Assembly: GCF_900110245.1 (NCBI RefSeq)
Contig: NZ_FOCZ01000022.1
Coordinates: forward strand, 43,714-107,713
DNA: 64,000 nucleotides
Reading direction: 5' to 3'
Source of the DNA: Niastella yeongjuensis
Lineage (GTDB): Bacteria > Bacteroidota > Bacteroidia > Chitinophagales > Chitinophagaceae
Below, in pieces: positions 25,184 through 34,877 of this stretch; the stretch's first letter is position 1, and every line of letters begins with the position of its first letter. The notes beneath the pieces are model-generated. The model was not told the origin of the DNA and ran no database searches. It saw nothing but the letters and a program-made list of their open reading frames with translations. The position numbers and the translations under genes were made by a program.

Positions 25184-28100
25184 ATGAGAAAACCATTTTT
25201 ACTTACTTTTTTATTACTGTCCATTACCTATTTAATCCAGGCTCAATTTACAGCCGGCAACCTGGCTGTATTCAGGGCTGATGTAAAAGCCAATAACACA
25301 ACTGTAACTATTATTGAACTGAACCGGGTTACTGCCGGCCAGTCGCTCCCCGTTAGTTCTTACGGTATTCTGGGAACAGGGCCGAATGCGTTAAGAATTT
25401 CGGGCAGCGCCGGCACTACCGGTTATATGGCCAATTCTAACGATGGTACCCTGCTTTGTTTTACTGGTCATAATTTTACAAACACCGCAGACAATGCTAA
25501 TTCAATTTTGGAGCGGGGCGTAGGTACCTTAAATGCTGCAGGTACATTTAGGCTGGCTGCCACTTATAAGGGGACCGATGGTCAACAAACCCGCTGCGCC
25601 ACTACGCTGGACAATTACAATATGTTTATTGCTGACCAGGCTGGGGTATATACCAATGATGTTAATGCTACGCCGAGTCCCGCGGGCAATTTCAAAAGTG
25701 TAAAAGCTTTTGGCGGCACTGTTTATATCTTCCAGTCAAGCACTGCCGTACCGGTAGTAGGAACGCTGTCTGCTGCTTCCGGTGGAACCGTTACTGCCTT
25801 GCCTGGTCTTGCCAACGGACCAGATAAAAGTGTTGATTTTTATATGGTGTCATCCGGCAGCAATGGCAGTGCATTCGATGTGTTGTACATTCTGCAAGGC
25901 AATAGTGCTACTTTGGGGGCCATTTCAAAATACTCGCTGGTAACCGGCTCCTGGGTGAGCAACGGAACCTATACAACCAGCTTTGGCGGCCTTGGTCTGG
26001 CTGCAGAAAAAAGTGGCAGCGGCTTTAACCTGTATGCCACCAGCGGTGATGGCACAGTTGCTGCTAATAATGTTGTTCGTTTAACGGATGATGCGGGTTA
26101 TAATACAACTATCAATATTACAACAGCTAATAACTCCGTTTTATATACATCCCCTGCCGGTACCATTATGAAGGGAATTGCCTTTGCGCCGGTAGCATCT
26201 ACCAGTCCATCAGTAATACCATCACCTGTTTCTAAAAATTTTGGAAACATATTTTCGGGGTCTGTTTCTGCCGCGCAAACGGTTACCCTTACTGGCGAAA
26301 ATCTTTCTCCAGCCGCAGGATCACTGACCGTGACTGCACCCGGTGCTGATTTTGAAGTTTCCAGTGACGGGTTAAGCTGGGGCGCGTCTACTACCGTTGC
26401 TTACACCGGCGGTGGCGCCAGCATAGGTAGTTTTCTGATCCGGTTTGCACCAACATCATCTGGGGCCAAATCAGGTATAGTGACCGTTACCGGTGGTAGC
26501 CTGGCAGCTGCAGTGAATGTGGCTGTAAGCGGGTTGGGTGATAACAGCCTGTCGCTGGCTTTCAGTGCTTCAACTACTCCCTTTCTTAACCCTCCAGCTG
26601 TAAGCGGTACTATCAACGATGCGGGTGATCCGCCTAAACAAACCGGTATCATTGTTACCGTTCAGGAAAATGGAATTGATATTCCGGCCGCAAATTATAC
26701 ATTGACAGCTTCCAGCAGTAACCAGGGGGTGGTGCCCGATGCCAATGTAGCAATTACAACTGCCGATGGTCAGGCAACTGTAAAGATCGATCCGCTGGTA
26801 GTTGGTTACAGTGATATTACATTAACACTAACCCGCGGTGGAGATAGCAAAACACTTGTGATCAAGTATGCAGCTTCGCTGAATCCTCAGGTTACGCCTG
26901 TTAGTTACTGGCCTACCGGTATTGCCGATGCGTCGGCCGCTATTGCGCTGGATGATGATTATATGATCGTTGCGAACGATGAAACCAACCTGTTGTATGT
27001 ATTCGATCGGAAGAACTCAGGGTTACCGGTTAAAACTTACGATTTCAGTAGTTTGCTGGCCCTTTCAGGTAGTTCAGAAGTAGATCTGGAAGCGGGTGTA
27101 AGAAGTATTATAGACCCTGCAAAAATTTACTGGATGGGTTCTATGAGCAATAGCTCAAATTCTCCCTGGGACTTTAAGCAAAACCGTAACAGAGTGTTCA
27201 CGGTTACTGTAAACGGTACCGGTGCCGCTACTTCATTTACTTTTGATAAGTATGTTAATAACCTGCGGGAAGAGTTGGTTGCCTGGGGTGATAACAATGG
27301 GTATGATTTTACCAACGCTACCAAGGATGGAACAGACCCTAAAGCCAGCACTGGTTTTAATATAGAGGGCATGGTGTTTGGTCCTGATAATACCACTCTG
27401 TACATCGGTTTCCGTGCACCATTGGTACCTATGGGCAGCAGCACAAAAGCGCTTATTGCGCCTGTACAGGATTTTGAGAACTGGTATAACAATGGCGGCG
27501 TTATCTCTATTGGCGCTCCCATAGAATTAGACCTCGGTGGCCGGGGCATCAGGGATATGATCCGTTTGTCGAATGGGAATTATGTCATCATTGCAGGCAG
27601 CTATGATGAAACTGCTATGGGCGCCATCTATACCTGGACTGGTTATCCTGGTCAGGCACCAAAGCAAATTACGGTCATGGATATCACTGCGCTGAATGTG
27701 GAAGGCGTACTGCCCATAAACATAGGTGGGGTGCTGATGGATGACAGGTTGCAGGTAATCAGCGACAATGGCGACAATGTCTTTTATGGTGATGCCATTG
27801 CAGCTAAAGACCTGGCGACAGATAATTTCAGGAAATTCAGCTCAAATATTCTGTTAGCTCCGAGCGATGTGTTGCCGGTAATATTTGAATATTTTACGGC
27901 CAGCAAACAAAGCAAATCTGTAGTATTGAACTGGAAGAGTGCGCAACTGGAAGGTGTTGAAAGGTTCGAAATACTCCGTTCAACCAATGGAACCGATTTT
28001 ACTTCAATTGGTTTTGTACCGGCAGCTATGGTTCAAACCACCTATTCGTATACGGATAATAACGTTACCACCAGCGGTAAAGCATACTATAGCATTCGCT

Positions 28101-28402
28101 CCATTGAACATGGTGGTATAACTGCGGTGACCCCGATACGATATGTTGATTTTGATAGTCAGTTGCCATTGATCACCCTGTATCCGAACCCTGTTGTAAA
28201 CAACCGGTTCTCGATATTGGCCGACAAACCAGGTACAAAAACAGTAACAGTATATAGCAGCAATGGTACCCTGTTCCGCCAGTTGATCATCAATGGCCAG
28301 GTAACAGACATTTCTACTATAGGCTGGCCTAAAGGCTGGTACCTGATCAACATTAAAACAGTTGATGGAGCTTCCGTATCATACAAAGTGATAGTTCCAT
28401 AA
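25184..28402 (+). CDS. large secreted protein, DUF3616-like region and T9SS sorting domain
   Basis: 1073 residues. ATG 25184 starts a signal peptide (KPFLLTFLLLSITYLIQAQF); the TTG two codons earlier is less likely. The N-terminal ~340 residues are low-complexity beta-rich. Residues about 345-450 form an Ig-like 'choice-of-anchor D' repeat (FGNIFSGSVSAAQTVTLTG). About 560-890 resembles DUF3616 (IALDDDYMIVANDETNLLYV, DLEAGVRS). The last ~75 residues (LYPNPVVNNRF, ending YKVIVP) are a type A T9SS C-terminal sorting domain, so it goes to the cell surface or is secreted. Enzymatic activity unknown. Confidence 0.87.
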   Translation: MRKPFLLTFLLLSITYLIQAQFTAGNLAVFRADVKANNTTVTIIELNRVTAGQSLPVSSYGILGTGPNALRISGSAGTTGYMANSNDGTLLCFTGHNFTNTADNANSILERGVGTLNAAGTFRLAATYKGTDGQQTRCATTLDNYNMFIADQAGVYTNDVNATPSPAGNFKSVKAFGGTVYIFQSSTAVPVVGTLSAASGGTVTALPGLANGPDKSVDFYMVSSGSNGSAFDVLYILQGNSATLGAISKYSLVTGSWVSNGTYTTSFGGLGLAAEKSGSGFNLYATSGDGTVAANNVVRLTDDAGYNTTINITTANNSVLYTSPAGTIMKGIAFAPVASTSPSVIPSPVSKNFGNIFSGSVSAAQTVTLTGENLSPAAGSLTVTAPGADFEVSSDGLSWGASTTVAYTGGGASIGSFLIRFAPTSSGAKSGIVTVTGGSLAAAVNVAVSGLGDNSLSLAFSASTTPFLNPPAVSGTINDAGDPPKQTGIIVTVQENGIDIPAANYTLTASSSNQGVVPDANVAITTADGQATVKIDPLVVGYSDITLTLTRGGDSKTLVIKYAASLNPQVTPVSYWPTGIADASAAIALDDDYMIVANDETNLLYVFDRKNSGLPVKTYDFSSLLALSGSSEVDLEAGVRSIIDPAKIYWMGSMSNSSNSPWDFKQNRNRVFTVTVNGTGAATSFTFDKYVNNLREELVAWGDNNGYDFTNATKDGTDPKASTGFNIEGMVFGPDNTTLYIGFRAPLVPMGSSTKALIAPVQDFENWYNNGGVISIGAPIELDLGGRGIRDMIRLSNGNYVIIAGSYDETAMGAIYTWTGYPGQAPKQITVMDITALNVEGVLPINIGGVLMDDRLQVISDNGDNVFYGDAIAAKDLATDNFRKFSSNILLAPSDVLPVIFEYFTASKQSKSVVLNWKSAQLEGVERFEILRSTNGTDFTSIGFVPAAMVQTTYSYTDNNVTTSGKAYYSIRSIEHGGITAVTPIRYVDFDSQLPLITLYPNPVVNNRFSILADKPGTKTVTVYSSNGTLFRQLIINGQVTDISTIGWPKGWYLINIKTVDGASVSYKVIVP

Positions 28403-28426
28403 AGTAATAACCAGCAAGGATATAAA

Positions 28427-28466
28427 CAAAGCCCTGGTCCCGGTTAAGCCGAGATCAGGGCTTTTT
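28427..28466 (+). terminator. terminator after T9SS cargo gene
   Basis: AAAGCCCTGgTCcCGG-TTAA-CCGaGAtCAGGGCTTTTT, long stem with T tail. Confidence 0.8.
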
Positions 28467-28628
28467 GTATTACATAAGGTTGTTCGTAATTATACGATAA
28501 TAACAGTGCGTATAAGCGCTGAAATAATTATTTACAAGAATTACTTAAAGAAAGAGTAGAAATGCATAGCAGTTGGAATGCAATTTGTAATAAAGCGATC
28601 AGGATATTCAAAGGATATTGGATTTAAA

Positions 28629-28663
28629 GCGGGGGCGTTATTTTTATCTGCCCCCCTCTTTTA
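28629..28663 (+). terminator. GC-rich terminator-like hairpin
   Basis: GGGGGC / GCCCCC stem with 13-nt AT-rich loop followed by CTCTTTT. There is no gene directly upstream other than the one already terminated at 28466. Confidence 0.5.
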
Positions 28664-28714
28664 AACCTGATATCTTTTCAAAATATAAATGCTTACTTCC
28701 TGGATCCGTACCCG

Positions 28715-28823
28715 CATCATGCCGATGCCTTGGTTATCTTTACGGCATGATGACAGAACCGTTTTTTAACGCTGAATGCTAAACGCTTACCGCCGGTTTT
28801 ACCGGCGGGTAATGGTCAGCGTT
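28715..28823. other. compound stem-loops in gene-free DNA
   Basis: CATCATGCC / GGCATGATG (28715-28723, 28744-28752) is followed by a two-level structure: outer AACGCTGA / TCAGCGTT (28768-28775, 28816-28823) enclosing TTACCgCCGGT / ACCGGcGGGTAA. The interval 28467-28967 has no CDS but at least five strong hairpins. It could be a structured RNA or a stack of terminators between convergent genes. Confidence 0.4.
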
Positions 28824-28865
28824 TTAAGCCGACCGGTCAACAAACGTTTCTAATACCTTCAATAT

Positions 28866-28903
28866 AAGAGTCCCGTCCCGGTTTAACCGTGACGGGACTC
28901 TTT
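28866..28903. terminator. strong bidirectional terminator
   Basis: AAGAGTCCCGTC / GACGGGACTCTTT stem with an inner CGGT/ACCG stem, T tail on the plus strand and A run on the other. Confidence 0.75.
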
Positions 28904-28915
28904 GTGTAAAGCCAT

Positions 28916-28941
28916 AAAGGCTGCCCTTATGAGCAGCCTCT
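28916..28941 (-). terminator. terminator of aminotransferase gene
   Basis: Minus-strand AGGCTGC-tcataagg-GCAGCCT followed by TTAT, 27 nt behind the aminotransferase stop. Confidence 0.65.
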
Positions 28942-28967
28942 GGTAATTTACGTATCAGTTAGATTAT

Positions 28968-30161
28968 TTACTTTCTACCGGGATACTCTTTCAATGCCTG
29001 TTGTAAACAGTCCATAGCACTGTTGAGATCATTTACATTCAATACATACGCCAGACGCACTTCATTCTTGCCCAGTCCGGGGGTGCCATAGAATCCACTC
29101 GCTGGGGCCAGCATCAACGTTTGTCCGTTATAAGAGAACGATTCCAGCAGCCATTGACAAAACACATCTGCATCATCGATGGGTAAACGTGCTATGGCAT
29201 AAAATGCACCACGCGGGTTAGGACAGGTAACCCCGGGCATGTCGTTCAGGCGTTTTACCAGTACATCCCGGCGTTTCAGGTATTCAGCTTTGGTGGCGTC
29301 GAAGTAGTTATCGGGCAGGTCAACGGCTGCTTCACCCAGTATTTGAGCGAACGAGGGCGGACTTAATCTTGCCTGGGCAAATTTCATCACTGTATCCAGC
29401 ACCTGCTGATTCTTGGTTACCAGAGCGCCTATACGGCCGCCACAGGCGCTGTATCGTTTGGAAATTGTATCCATCAATATAACATGCTCTTCAATACCGG
29501 GTAAATGCATGGCGCTGACATTTTCGCCGCCATAACAAAACTCGCGATAGGCCTCATCAGAGAACAGGTAGAGGTTATGTTTCAGCACGATCTGTTTCAG
29601 CGTTTCCATTTCTTCCCGGCTGTATAAATAACCTGTAGGGTTATTGGGGTTGCAAATAAGAATGGCTTTCGTTTTAGGCGTAACCAATGCTTCAAATGCT
29701 GAAATGGGCGGTAAAGCAAAGTCTTTATCTATATAGGAGGTTACAGGAACTACATTAATGCCTGCAGCAACGGCAAATCCGTTGTAATTGGCATAAAAGG
29801 GTTCTGGAATGATCACTTCATCGCCCGGATTCAAACAGCTCATAAAGCCAAATAGAATGGCTTCAGACCCTCCGGTTGTTACAATGATCTGGTTATGGGT
29901 TACTTCAATCGCATGCTTTTTATAATACTGTACCAGTTTTCGGCGGTAGCTTTCGTTACCGGCGCTGTGACTGTACTCAAGTATCTTAAAATCGCTGTGA
30001 CGAACGGCATCCAGAATTGGCTCCGGCGTTTCAATATCGGGCTGGCCGATATTCAGGTGATATACTTTAGTGCCCCGCTTTTTAGCTCCTTCAGCAAAGG
30101 GTACCAGTTTACGTATAGGTGAAGACGGCATCAGTTGGCCGCGACTACTAAGTGTTAGCAT
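28968..30161 (-). CDS. pyridoxal-phosphate aminotransferase, class I/II (aspartate-type)
   Basis: 397 residues. PLP lysine in the motif DTISKRYSACGGRIG; substrate and cofactor regions NIGQPDIETP, TTGGSEAILFG, NPNNPTGYLYS (Asn for the PLP ring) and EVRLAYVLN (substrate Arg). It transfers amino groups between amino and keto acids, probably Asp/Glu-type. The frame reaches 30194, but ATG 30161 is chosen: a promoter (TTTTG at 30192-30196, 18-nt spacing, TATATTTG at 30166-30173) ends 4 nt before it, so the upstream codons lie outside the transcript. The mRNA has an almost absent leader. Confidence 0.92.
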   Translation of the reverse strand: MLTLSSRGQLMPSSPIRKLVPFAEGAKKRGTKVYHLNIGQPDIETPEPILDAVRHSDFKILEYSHSAGNESYRRKLVQYYKKHAIEVTHNQIIVTTGGSEAILFGFMSCLNPGDEVIIPEPFYANYNGFAVAAGINVVPVTSYIDKDFALPPISAFEALVTPKTKAILICNPNNPTGYLYSREEMETLKQIVLKHNLYLFSDEAYREFCYGGENVSAMHLPGIEEHVILMDTISKRYSACGGRIGALVTKNQQVLDTVMKFAQARLSPPSFAQILGEAAVDLPDNYFDATKAEYLKRRDVLVKRLNDMPGVTCPNPRGAFYAIARLPIDDADVFCQWLLESFSYNGQTLMLAPASGFYGTPGLGKNEVRLAYVLNVNDLNSAMDCLQQALKEYPGRK

Positions 30162-30165
30162 TTCG

Positions 30166-30196
30166 CAAATATAGGGTACTGGTTTTATGTTCAAAA
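30166..30196 (-). promoter_or_regulatory. Bacteroidota promoter of aminotransferase gene
   Basis: -33 TTTTG, 18-nt spacer, -7 TATATTTG on the minus strand. Transcription would start at or just inside the ATG at 30161. Confidence 0.7.
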
Positions 30197-30397
30197 TGCT
30201 TTGTTTCCGGTTGAGAATGTGGTATTTACAAAAAATACTGTTCTGGTAGACTGTTTCCCGGAAGGGATGATGAAAGTCAACGGATTACACCCAGCACAAA
30301 CAGGCATAGCGAACAATGGGTTCAAAAAAAAATCCTCACAGCTTTTGCCGTGAGGACCAATTATTTTTATCGATTATTACTTTTCTACTTCAGAGAG

Positions 30398-30844
30398 TTA
30401 GCTTTTTTTGGCTCCTTTTTCTTTTTCGAACTTAGCGAATTCGTCTGCATTCAGCACTTCGCCAGTAATTTTCAATTCTAAAGGTTGGTCTACCCCGGCT
30501 ACTTTTACATATATGGTTTTATTAAAGGGGCCGGCGGCCGCCGCATTGAAACCGGCAGTGATTTTATCATCTTTACCTTTAGCAACAGGAGCTTCTGGTT
30601 TTACGGGTGTAGTGCAACCGCAAGAGGCTGTGGCTGATTCAATCACTACGGGTTTATCGGTGATATTAGAAAATGCGAAGGCATAGGTAACAGGTACACC
30701 CTGTTTGATTTTTCCAAAGTCGTGGGCTACATCTTTAAACTTAACATAGCTATCCACCTTTTTAACAGTTGCAGCAGGGGTTGTCTGAGCAAATACACCA
30801 GCACTAAAGATCAATGCTGCAAATGCTAATACGAAACTTTTCAT
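30398..30844 (-). CDS. DUF1573 protein, secreted
   Basis: 148 residues with signal peptide (MKSFVLAFAALIFSAGVFAQ). One DUF1573 (ASH/MSP-like Ig) domain: VAHDFGKIKQGVPVTYAFAF and ESATASCGCTTPVKPE with the conserved CGCT. Lys-rich end. Function unknown; the fold is beta-sandwich in the periplasm or on the surface. Tandem paralogue upstream (30858-31310). Confidence 0.92.
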   Translation of the reverse strand: MKSFVLAFAALIFSAGVFAQTTPAATVKKVDSYVKFKDVAHDFGKIKQGVPVTYAFAFSNITDKPVVIESATASCGCTTPVKPEAPVAKGKDDKITAGFNAAAAGPFNKTIYVKVAGVDQPLELKITGEVLNADEFAKFEKEKGAKKS

Positions 30845-30857
30845 GTGTTTATGTTTT

Positions 30858-31310
30858 TTAATTGTTTTTCAATAAAGATAAAGACGCATTCACAGGTGCT
30901 GAGGTTGCCGGACCTTTAAAAACATTACCTGTAATGTTTATTGTCTTGAATTGGTGATTATTGTATGTAATGGTGATCGTTTTTGCAAACTGGCCTTCCG
31001 CTGCCGCATTGTAACCTACTTTAATTACGCTGGTGGCGCCGGGTTGAATGGCGTCTTTGCTCCATTCGGGCGTGGTGCAACCGCAGGATGCCTGTACATT
31101 TTCGAGCATCAGGGGTTCTTTACCAAGGTTTACCAGCTCAAAGTTATGGGTAACAGGGCGACCTTGTTGAATTTTTCCAAAGTCATAAGAGGTTTCCTTT
31201 AACTGAATTACCTCGACCGGCTTTGTTTCAACCGGTGTATTCGTTGAGGTTTGCGCTTTTGTTATGAGGGTGGCTGTTGCCAGGCAAACCAGTAAAAATA
31301 CGCGCTTCAT
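30858..31310 (-). CDS. DUF1573 protein, secreted
   Basis: 150 residues, signal peptide, DUF1573 domain with SYDFGKIQQGRPVTHNFELV and VQASCGCTTPEWSKDA. It is 13 nt from the next copy, so both are one transcript and arose by duplication. Divergent from the E1 gene at 31534. Confidence 0.92.
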   Translation of the reverse strand: MKRVFLLVCLATATLITKAQTSTNTPVETKPVEVIQLKETSYDFGKIQQGRPVTHNFELVNLGKEPLMLENVQASCGCTTPEWSKDAIQPGATSVIKVGYNAAAEGQFAKTITITYNNHQFKTINITGNVFKGPATSAPVNASLSLLKNN

Positions 31311-31521
31311 ACGTACAAATTTTAAGGTTTTTGGATGGTATTGGCTAATCTACACATTATCTGTTAATCCCAGATTAAAAAATGATGCATTTTTCTATTA
31401 ATGGGAATAACATCTGCAACCATAACAGGTTCAAAATTACATTTTTAACGAGCTAATGGCCAATTAATTTTTTGGCTTGTGACATTTTTTTAACAACCCC
31501 TCAAAATGGCTTTAGAATTAA

Positions 31522-31529
31522 TACTTTTG
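31522..31529 (+). promoter_or_regulatory. -7 box TACTTTTG
   Basis: TAnnTTTG match four nt before the E1 start codon, giving a near-leaderless mRNA. No clear -33 element. Confidence 0.5.
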
Positions 31530-31533
31530 TCGC

Positions 31534-33927
31534 ATGGAAAATAGCACTCACAATCAATCGCTTGCCGGCGAGAAGCTGTCTTTCGATAAATTTCGCGAAG
31601 AAGTACTAAGAGATTACCGCCTGGCCTGCGAAAGCCGGGAGGTTAGTTTACTGGGTCGAAAAGAAGTACTTACCGGTAAAGCCAAGTTTGGCATTTTTGG
31701 TGATGGCAAAGAGATAGCGCAAATTGCGGCTTCCAAATTTTTCCAGCCCGGCGATTTCCTGTCGGGTTATTATCGCGATCAAACGTTTGCTTTTGCCACG
31801 GGCCAGGCCACCATTGAAGAATTCTTTTCCCAACTGTATGCCGATCCTGATACGGCGAATGACCCCCATAGTGGCGGCAGGCAAATGAATGCGCATTTTG
31901 CCACAGCCATCGTTGATAAACAGGGGGAATGGCTCGACCTGGTTAACCGGAAAAATATTGCTGCCGGTTTGGCGCCTACTGCCGGCCAGATGCCGCGTGC
32001 ATTGGGCATGGCCCTGGCTTCCAAATTATTCCGCCATTCAGATGCGTTGAAAGAATTAGATCATTTGAGCAACAATGGTAATGAGATCTGTTTCTGTACT
32101 ATCGGCGACGCGTCAACGTCTGAGGGCCATTTTTGGGAAGCCCTGAATGCAGCCGGTGTATTGCAGATCCCCTTAGCCGTATTTGTGTGGGATGATGGAT
32201 ACGGTATTTCCGTTCCGCGGAGGATGCAAACCATTAAAGGTTCAATTTCTGAAGCCATGCGTGGTATGCAACGTAAAGACAATACCAATGGTTTCGATAT
32301 CTATAAAGTAAAAGCCTGGGATTATGCAGGCATGTGTGAAGTGTTTGAGTCGGCCATCCGCCGCATGCGCGAAACACATATTCCTGCCCTTTTCCATGTA
32401 GAGGAAGTAACCCAGCCGCAGGGCCATTCTACTTCGGGCAGTCACGAACGGTATAAAACACCGGAACGTTTGTCGTGGGAACGCGAATGGGATGGAAACA
32501 AAAAAATGCGGGAATGGATCCTCGAAAATACCCTGGCCAGCGAAGAAGAGCTGGAAGACATTGAGAACAACGCCAAAGAACTGGTGCGCCAAAGTAAAGT
32601 GCGGGCCTGGGAAAAGTACATTACCCCTATAAAGCAGCTGGTAGCCCAATGTCTGGGAATGCTCGATACGTTGGTTGGGCATGGTGCTGATACTACCGGC
32701 GAAATAACCGCTGCAAAGAATACCCTGGCCGCTAACCGCGAGCCATTACGCAAAGATGTTATCCAGGCTTTACACAAAACCATTCAGGCTGCCGGCGATT
32801 CGCACCTGATTGCAGAGGTGAAAGAATTCTATGAGCAACTGAAAAAGGAAGGATATATCAATTACGGCAGTTATCTGTACGACGAAAGTCCGAAGAGCCC
32901 GATGAAGATCACTACCACGCCGTTGGAGTTTGCTCATGATGCACCCAGTATGAACGGGTATGAGATCCTGAATCATTACTTCGATGAGCTGTTTACCAAA
33001 AATCCAAAAGTGCTGGCCTTCGGGGAAGACGTTGGTAAGATCGGCGATGTAAACCAGGGCTTTTCCGGGTTGCAAAATAAGTATGGTGAGAACCGCATCT
33101 TCGATACCTCGATCCGTGAATTAACGATCATGGGGCAGGGCATAGGGTTGGCTTTTCGTGGTTTGCGTCCCATTGCGGAAATTCAATACATCGATTATGT
33201 GTTATACGGCCTGCAACAGCTGAGCGATGAAGCCTCAACGTTGTACTGGCGTACCAAAGGCCGTCAGGCTTGTCCGCTCATTGTACGTACGCGTGGCCAC
33301 CGCCTGGAAGGCATCTGGCACAGTGGTTCACCCATGGGTATGATGTTGAATGCGCTGCGGGGCATGCACATTTGCGTTCCACGTAATATGGTGCAGGCAG
33401 CAGGTATGTACAATACTTTATTATCGGGTAACGATCCCGGGGTTATAGTGGAATGCCTGAATGGTTATCGCCTCAAGGAGAAATTGCCTTCCAATATAGT
33501 TGATTATAAAGTAGCGCTGGGCGTACCGGAAGTTATCCGGGAGGGTACTGATATTACTGTTGTTTCTTATGGCAGTGTGTTGCGTGTTATCAGCGAAGCC
33601 GCAGACATCCTGGAGAAAGCAGATATCAGTGTAGAGATCGTTGATGTGCAAACGCTGTTGCCATTCGATGTAAACCACCTCATTCTCGATTCGCTGAAAA
33701 AGACCAATCGCATCGTCTTTGTTGATGAAGATGTACCTGGTGGCGCTGCTGGTTATATGTACAATAAAGTACTGGAAGAGCAGGGCGGTTATCGCTGGCT
33801 CGATGTGTCGCCCCGTACCATTACCGGTCAGGCGCACCGGGCAAGTTATGGCAGTGATGGCGATTACTTCAGCAAGCCAAACGTAGAGCAGATTGTAGAT
33901 GTGATCCAGGAAATGATGAGTGAGTAG
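31534..33927 (+). CDS. fused E1 alpha/beta of branched-chain 2-oxoacid dehydrogenase complex
   Basis: 797 residues. The N-terminal half is the E1 alpha part with the ThDP motif GDASTSEGHFWEALNAAGVL and FVWDDGYGIS. The C-terminal half (about 450-797) is E1 beta (AFGEDVGKIGDVNQGFSGLQ, VSYGSVLRVISEAA). E1 decarboxylates 2-oxo acids and passes the acyl group to E2 lipoyl. Fusion of both chains is common in Bacteroidota. E2/E3 are not in the window. Substrate class (branched-chain vs pyruvate) inferred from general resemblance. Confidence 0.9.
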   Translation: MENSTHNQSLAGEKLSFDKFREEVLRDYRLACESREVSLLGRKEVLTGKAKFGIFGDGKEIAQIAASKFFQPGDFLSGYYRDQTFAFATGQATIEEFFSQLYADPDTANDPHSGGRQMNAHFATAIVDKQGEWLDLVNRKNIAAGLAPTAGQMPRALGMALASKLFRHSDALKELDHLSNNGNEICFCTIGDASTSEGHFWEALNAAGVLQIPLAVFVWDDGYGISVPRRMQTIKGSISEAMRGMQRKDNTNGFDIYKVKAWDYAGMCEVFESAIRRMRETHIPALFHVEEVTQPQGHSTSGSHERYKTPERLSWEREWDGNKKMREWILENTLASEEELEDIENNAKELVRQSKVRAWEKYITPIKQLVAQCLGMLDTLVGHGADTTGEITAAKNTLAANREPLRKDVIQALHKTIQAAGDSHLIAEVKEFYEQLKKEGYINYGSYLYDESPKSPMKITTTPLEFAHDAPSMNGYEILNHYFDELFTKNPKVLAFGEDVGKIGDVNQGFSGLQNKYGENRIFDTSIRELTIMGQGIGLAFRGLRPIAEIQYIDYVLYGLQQLSDEASTLYWRTKGRQACPLIVRTRGHRLEGIWHSGSPMGMMLNALRGMHICVPRNMVQAAGMYNTLLSGNDPGVIVECLNGYRLKEKLPSNIVDYKVALGVPEVIREGTDITVVSYGSVLRVISEAADILEKADISVEIVDVQTLLPFDVNHLILDSLKKTNRIVFVDEDVPGGAAGYMYNKVLEEQGGYRWLDVSPRTITGQAHRASYGSDGDYFSKPNVEQIVDVIQEMMSE

Positions 33928-34003
33928 CGGCTTCGGCGGTCAGGTCGAAAACAAATTCTTAACAATCGAACTAAAAACTTAATAAATAGAACTTCTAACT
34001 TAG

Positions 34004-34027
34004 AACCCGGAAATAATAACCGGGTTT
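34004..34027 (+). terminator. terminator behind E1
   Basis: AACCCGG-aaataataa-CCGGGTTTT. Confidence 0.6.
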
Positions 34028-34073
34028 TAAGTGCCCTTTGTACCAGAACTTATATAACCCCAAAACAATACCT

Positions 34074-34865
34074 GTGAAGCTACATTTGTATCAGATTGAT
34101 GCATTTACCAACCATTTGTTCGGAGGTAACCCGGCAGCTGTAATTCCATTGGAAGAATGGATCAGTGATAGCCTGATGCAACGGCTGGCTATGGAGAATA
34201 ACCTTAGCGAAACTGTTTTCTTTGTGCCCTCAAAGAGACCGGATGCCGATTTTGAGATCCGCTGGTTTACGCCGGTATCAGAGATCAATCTGTGCGGACA
34301 TGCCACCCTGGCTTCCGCTTTTGTTTTATACCATGTAATGGGCTATGGTTATCCGGCTATCCGTTTTCAATCGAAGAGCGGCATACTGGTAGTAACCAAA
34401 AATTTCGACAAGATCAGTATGGACTTCCCCGCCTGGAAACCGGAACCACTTGCCGATGTACCGGCTGAATTAGCCACCGCCCTGGGCAACATTGCCATCA
34501 GCAGTGTGCACAAGTACCGCGATTACCTGGTTGAAGTGGCCGATGAGAGCCTGGTTCAACTATGCCAGCCCGATTTTACCTTATTGAAAAAGCTGGGTCA
34601 CAAAGTGATCCTTACTGCCAAAGGAAGCAAGGCTGATTTTGTATCGAGGTTCTTTGCGCCAATAGTTGGTGTTGATGAAGATCCGGTAACCGGATCGGCT
34701 CATTCGCAACTGATTCCTTACTGGGCTGAAAAACTGGGTAAGAAAACATTGTACGCCAAACAGCTGTCTGCTCGCGGCGGTGAATTATGGTGCGAACACC
34801 TGGGCGACCGGGTAACCATGGCCGGCCAGTGTGTGTTCTTTATGAAAGGGGAGATTGATCTATAA
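34074..34865 (+). CDS. PhzF family isomerase/epimerase
   Basis: 263 residues of the diaminopimelate-epimerase-like PhzF family. Catalytic Glu in NLSETVFFVP, GNPAAVIPL near the start, CGHATLASAFVL, and the C-terminal VDEDPVTGSAHSQLIPYW. Family members isomerise small molecules; the substrate here is unknown. The GTG at 34074 is chosen over the TTG at 34038 because homologues start directly before the LHLYQIDAF segment. Confidence 0.9.
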   Translation: MKLHLYQIDAFTNHLFGGNPAAVIPLEEWISDSLMQRLAMENNLSETVFFVPSKRPDADFEIRWFTPVSEINLCGHATLASAFVLYHVMGYGYPAIRFQSKSGILVVTKNFDKISMDFPAWKPEPLADVPAELATALGNIAISSVHKYRDYLVEVADESLVQLCQPDFTLLKKLGHKVILTAKGSKADFVSRFFAPIVGVDEDPVTGSAHSQLIPYWAEKLGKKTLYAKQLSARGGELWCEHLGDRVTMAGQCVFFMKGEIDL

Positions 34866-34877
34866 ACATTAATATTT

